Shown piece after piece: positions 5,320-6,348 of a DNA stretch of 6,348 nucleotides (its first letter is position 1; each line of letters starts with the position of its first letter). The position numbers were made by a program, and so were the translations under genes. Source of the stretch: Frankiales bacterium (lineage in GTDB: Bacteria > Actinomycetota > Actinomycetes > Mycobacteriales > SCTD01); NCBI GenBank assembly GCA_025464795.1, contig JAODNB010000309.1, positions 1-6,348 on the forward strand, in the 5' to 3' direction. A model generated the notes under the pieces. It had not been told where the DNA came from and ran no database searches. It saw only the letters and a list, made by a program, of their open reading frames with translations.

Positions 5320-6017
5320 GGCTCCAGCACCACGGCGTCACCGGGGGAGACGGAGCCAGCCGACAGGACCAGCGCGTACACCCGACTGCGACCAGGGCGG
5401 CGCTCGTGCGACAGCCGCCAGAAGCCCCCGTCGGAGAACCATCGGGCGTTCTTGGAGCACGGGATCGCGTAGGAGGTGACCTGCAGCAGGGCGGACCCGA
5501 CCTGCAGCCGGACCCCGGGTGTCACGCTGGTCCAGTCCAGGCCCGAGACCGTGAGGTTCTCGCCCGCGCTGCCGAACCCGATCGGGTGGCCCTCAGCCTG
5601 GAGGCCCTCGATGGCGTCGACGGACCACAGGCACACCGCCTGCCAGGGCCTGCCGTGGTTGCGCCGGTCGGCCTGCGCGTCGACGGTGATCCCGTGCGCG
5701 TCGAGGTCCGCGTGGTCGATCGGGAGCTTCGGCACGCCACCGGCACTGCTGCTCACCTGCTCGACCCGGCCGCGCTGGGTGGGCACAGCGGAGGCGCGGA
5801 CCCGGCCCGCCTGGTGGAGCCGGTGCATGACCTCGTGCACGTCGGACTCCTCCGTCAGGGAGGCAAGGGGGCTGAGCACAGGTGCGAGGCGCTCGACGAC
5901 CTCGGGGGTAGCTCCGGCGACGACCTGCCGGGCCACATGAGGCGCCATGGTGAGGGTGCCCTCGAGGTCCGAAGCGGTGTAGAGCGCAGGGTCGAACCCG
6001 CACTCGTCACAGACCAT
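5316..6017 (-). CDS. MOSC domain protein with DinB-like N-terminal remnant
   Basis: A 233-residue cytosolic protein. Residues from about 80 to 233 form a MOSC domain (the sulfur-carrier fold of molybdenum cofactor sulfurases and YiiM-like proteins): VSSSAGGVPK (88-97), HGRPWQAVCLWS (121-132), GSAGENLTVSGLDW (149-162) and YAIPCSKNARWF (183-194), whose Cys187 is the conserved MOSC cysteine. The first 75 or so residues start with CDECGFDP (3-10) and contain VHEVMHRLH (60-68), resembling the first half of actinobacterial DinB/mycothiol-transferase-like proteins, but too short to be a full four-helix domain. The ATG at 6017 overlaps the lipB TGA by one base (TGATG) and AAGGGAT lies just upstream, so it is translationally coupled to lipB. 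The substrate is unknown; a role in sulfur or molybdenum cofactor handling is only a family-level guess. Confidence 0.85.
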   Translation of the reverse strand: MVCDECGFDPALYTASDLEGTLTMAPHVARQVVAGATPEVVERLAPVLSPLASLTEESDVHEVMHRLHQAGRVRASAVPTQRGRVEQVSSSAGGVPKLPIDHADLDAHGITVDAQADRRNHGRPWQAVCLWSVDAIEGLQAEGHPIGFGSAGENLTVSGLDWTSVTPGVRLQVGSALLQVTSYAIPCSKNARWFSDGGFWRLSHERRPGRSRVYALVLSAGSVSPGDAVVLEP

Positions 6018-6348
6018 CAGATCCCTTGTACGACAGGCGATCCCGTCAACGTGGGGAGGTGCATCTCGAGCAGCACGAGGACCTCCGGGACGGACACGTC
6101 ACGGCCGAGCTCCGCGCTCATTGTGGTGACCGTCGCATCGGTGATCCCGCAGGCGACGATGGCGTCGTAGGCGGCCAGGCTGTTGTTGCAGTTGAGGGCG
6201 AACCCGTGCATGGTGACCCCGCGAGCGACCCGGATCCCGATCGCGGCGACCTTGCGCCTGCCGTCCGCGGTCCACACGCCCGAACGACCCTCCACCCTGG
6301 TCGTCGGCAGCCCCAGGTCCGCGCACACGTCGATGAGCACCTGCTCCA
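6017..6348 (-). CDS. lipB: Octanoyltransferase LipB, C-terminal part (partial)
   Basis: LipB transfers octanoate from octanoyl-ACP to the lysine of lipoyl domains, the step before LipA. About 109 C-terminal residues are present and the right window edge cuts the gene; the family is usually 210-240 residues. The visible sequence holds VEGRSGVW, RRKVAAIGIRVARGVTMHGF, which carries the catalytic lysine, the LNCN segment after it, and VACGITDA with the catalytic cysteine of the Cys/Lys dyad. The last conserved block, SAELGRDVSVPEV, is followed by a short non-conserved tail and TGA, which overlaps the MOSC start. The start codon and any promoter lie outside the window. Confidence 0.96.
   Translation of the reverse strand, partial: EQVLIDVCADLGLPTTRVEGRSGVWTADGRRKVAAIGIRVARGVTMHGFALNCNNSLAAYDAIVACGITDATVTTMSAELGRDVSVPEVLVLLEMHLPTLTGSPVVQGI

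Noticed and set aside
1..6348. Mobile element, CRISPR, toxin-antitoxin or defence system
   Set aside because: No transposase, integrase, terminal repeats, spaced repeats or defence-type domains; every gene has an ordinary metabolic, membrane or unknown-function family identity and uniform base composition.

Overview
The window looks like chromosomal DNA from a high-GC actinomycete. Codon third positions are almost all G or C, GTG starts are common, and the proteins resemble mycobacterial, Streptomyces and Nocardioides-type homologues. A Nocardioides-like member of the Propionibacteriales is my best guess, made from general resemblance only. There is no sign of mobile DNA, CRISPR, RNA genes or phage. 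Coding density is very high: the only gaps over 50 bp are 598-725 and 2916-2997.

The backbone is the conserved actinobacterial block lipB - lipA - DUF4191 membrane protein - RDD membrane protein - glnA (in M. tuberculosis roughly Rv2217 to Rv2220). Read left to right it holds: the N-terminal 199 codons of type I glutamine synthetase glnA (minus, cut by the left edge); an RDD membrane protein (plus, 726-1205); a DUF4191 membrane protein (minus, 1206-1916); a PlsC-type acyltransferase (minus, 1927-2682); a 69-residue unknown protein (minus, 2706-2915); lipoyl synthase lipA (minus, 2998-3927); a DUF1877 protein (plus, 3946-4407) followed 3 bp later by an F420-type luciferase-like oxidoreductase (plus, 4411-5319); a MOSC-domain protein (minus, 5316-6017); and the C-terminal part of octanoyltransferase lipB (minus, 6017-6348, cut by the right edge).

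LipB moves an octanoyl group from acyl carrier protein to lipoyl domains and LipA inserts the two sulfurs, so the two flanking genes form the endogenous lipoate pathway. Between them sit MOSC (coupled to lipB by a 1-nt overlap) and an oppositely oriented DUF1877-LLM pair, so lipA has its own promoter. GlnA assimilates ammonium. Its upstream region carries a good match to half of a GlnR operator.

The most striking structure is regulatory. Five gene starts (RDD, DUF4191, plsC, lipA, DUF1877) have a TAG(C/G)(C/G)T -10 hexamer exactly 6 or 7 nt before the start codon and no convincing Shine-Dalgarno sequence, so they are probably transcribed as leaderless mRNAs. At lipA/DUF1877 a 7-bp sequence, TAGGCTA, supplies overlapping -10 elements to both strands. 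Both convergent gene pairs end with abutting or overlapping stop codons, leaving no room for intergenic terminators. I found no previously undescribed multi-gene system; this is mostly a housekeeping region with some accessory insertions.
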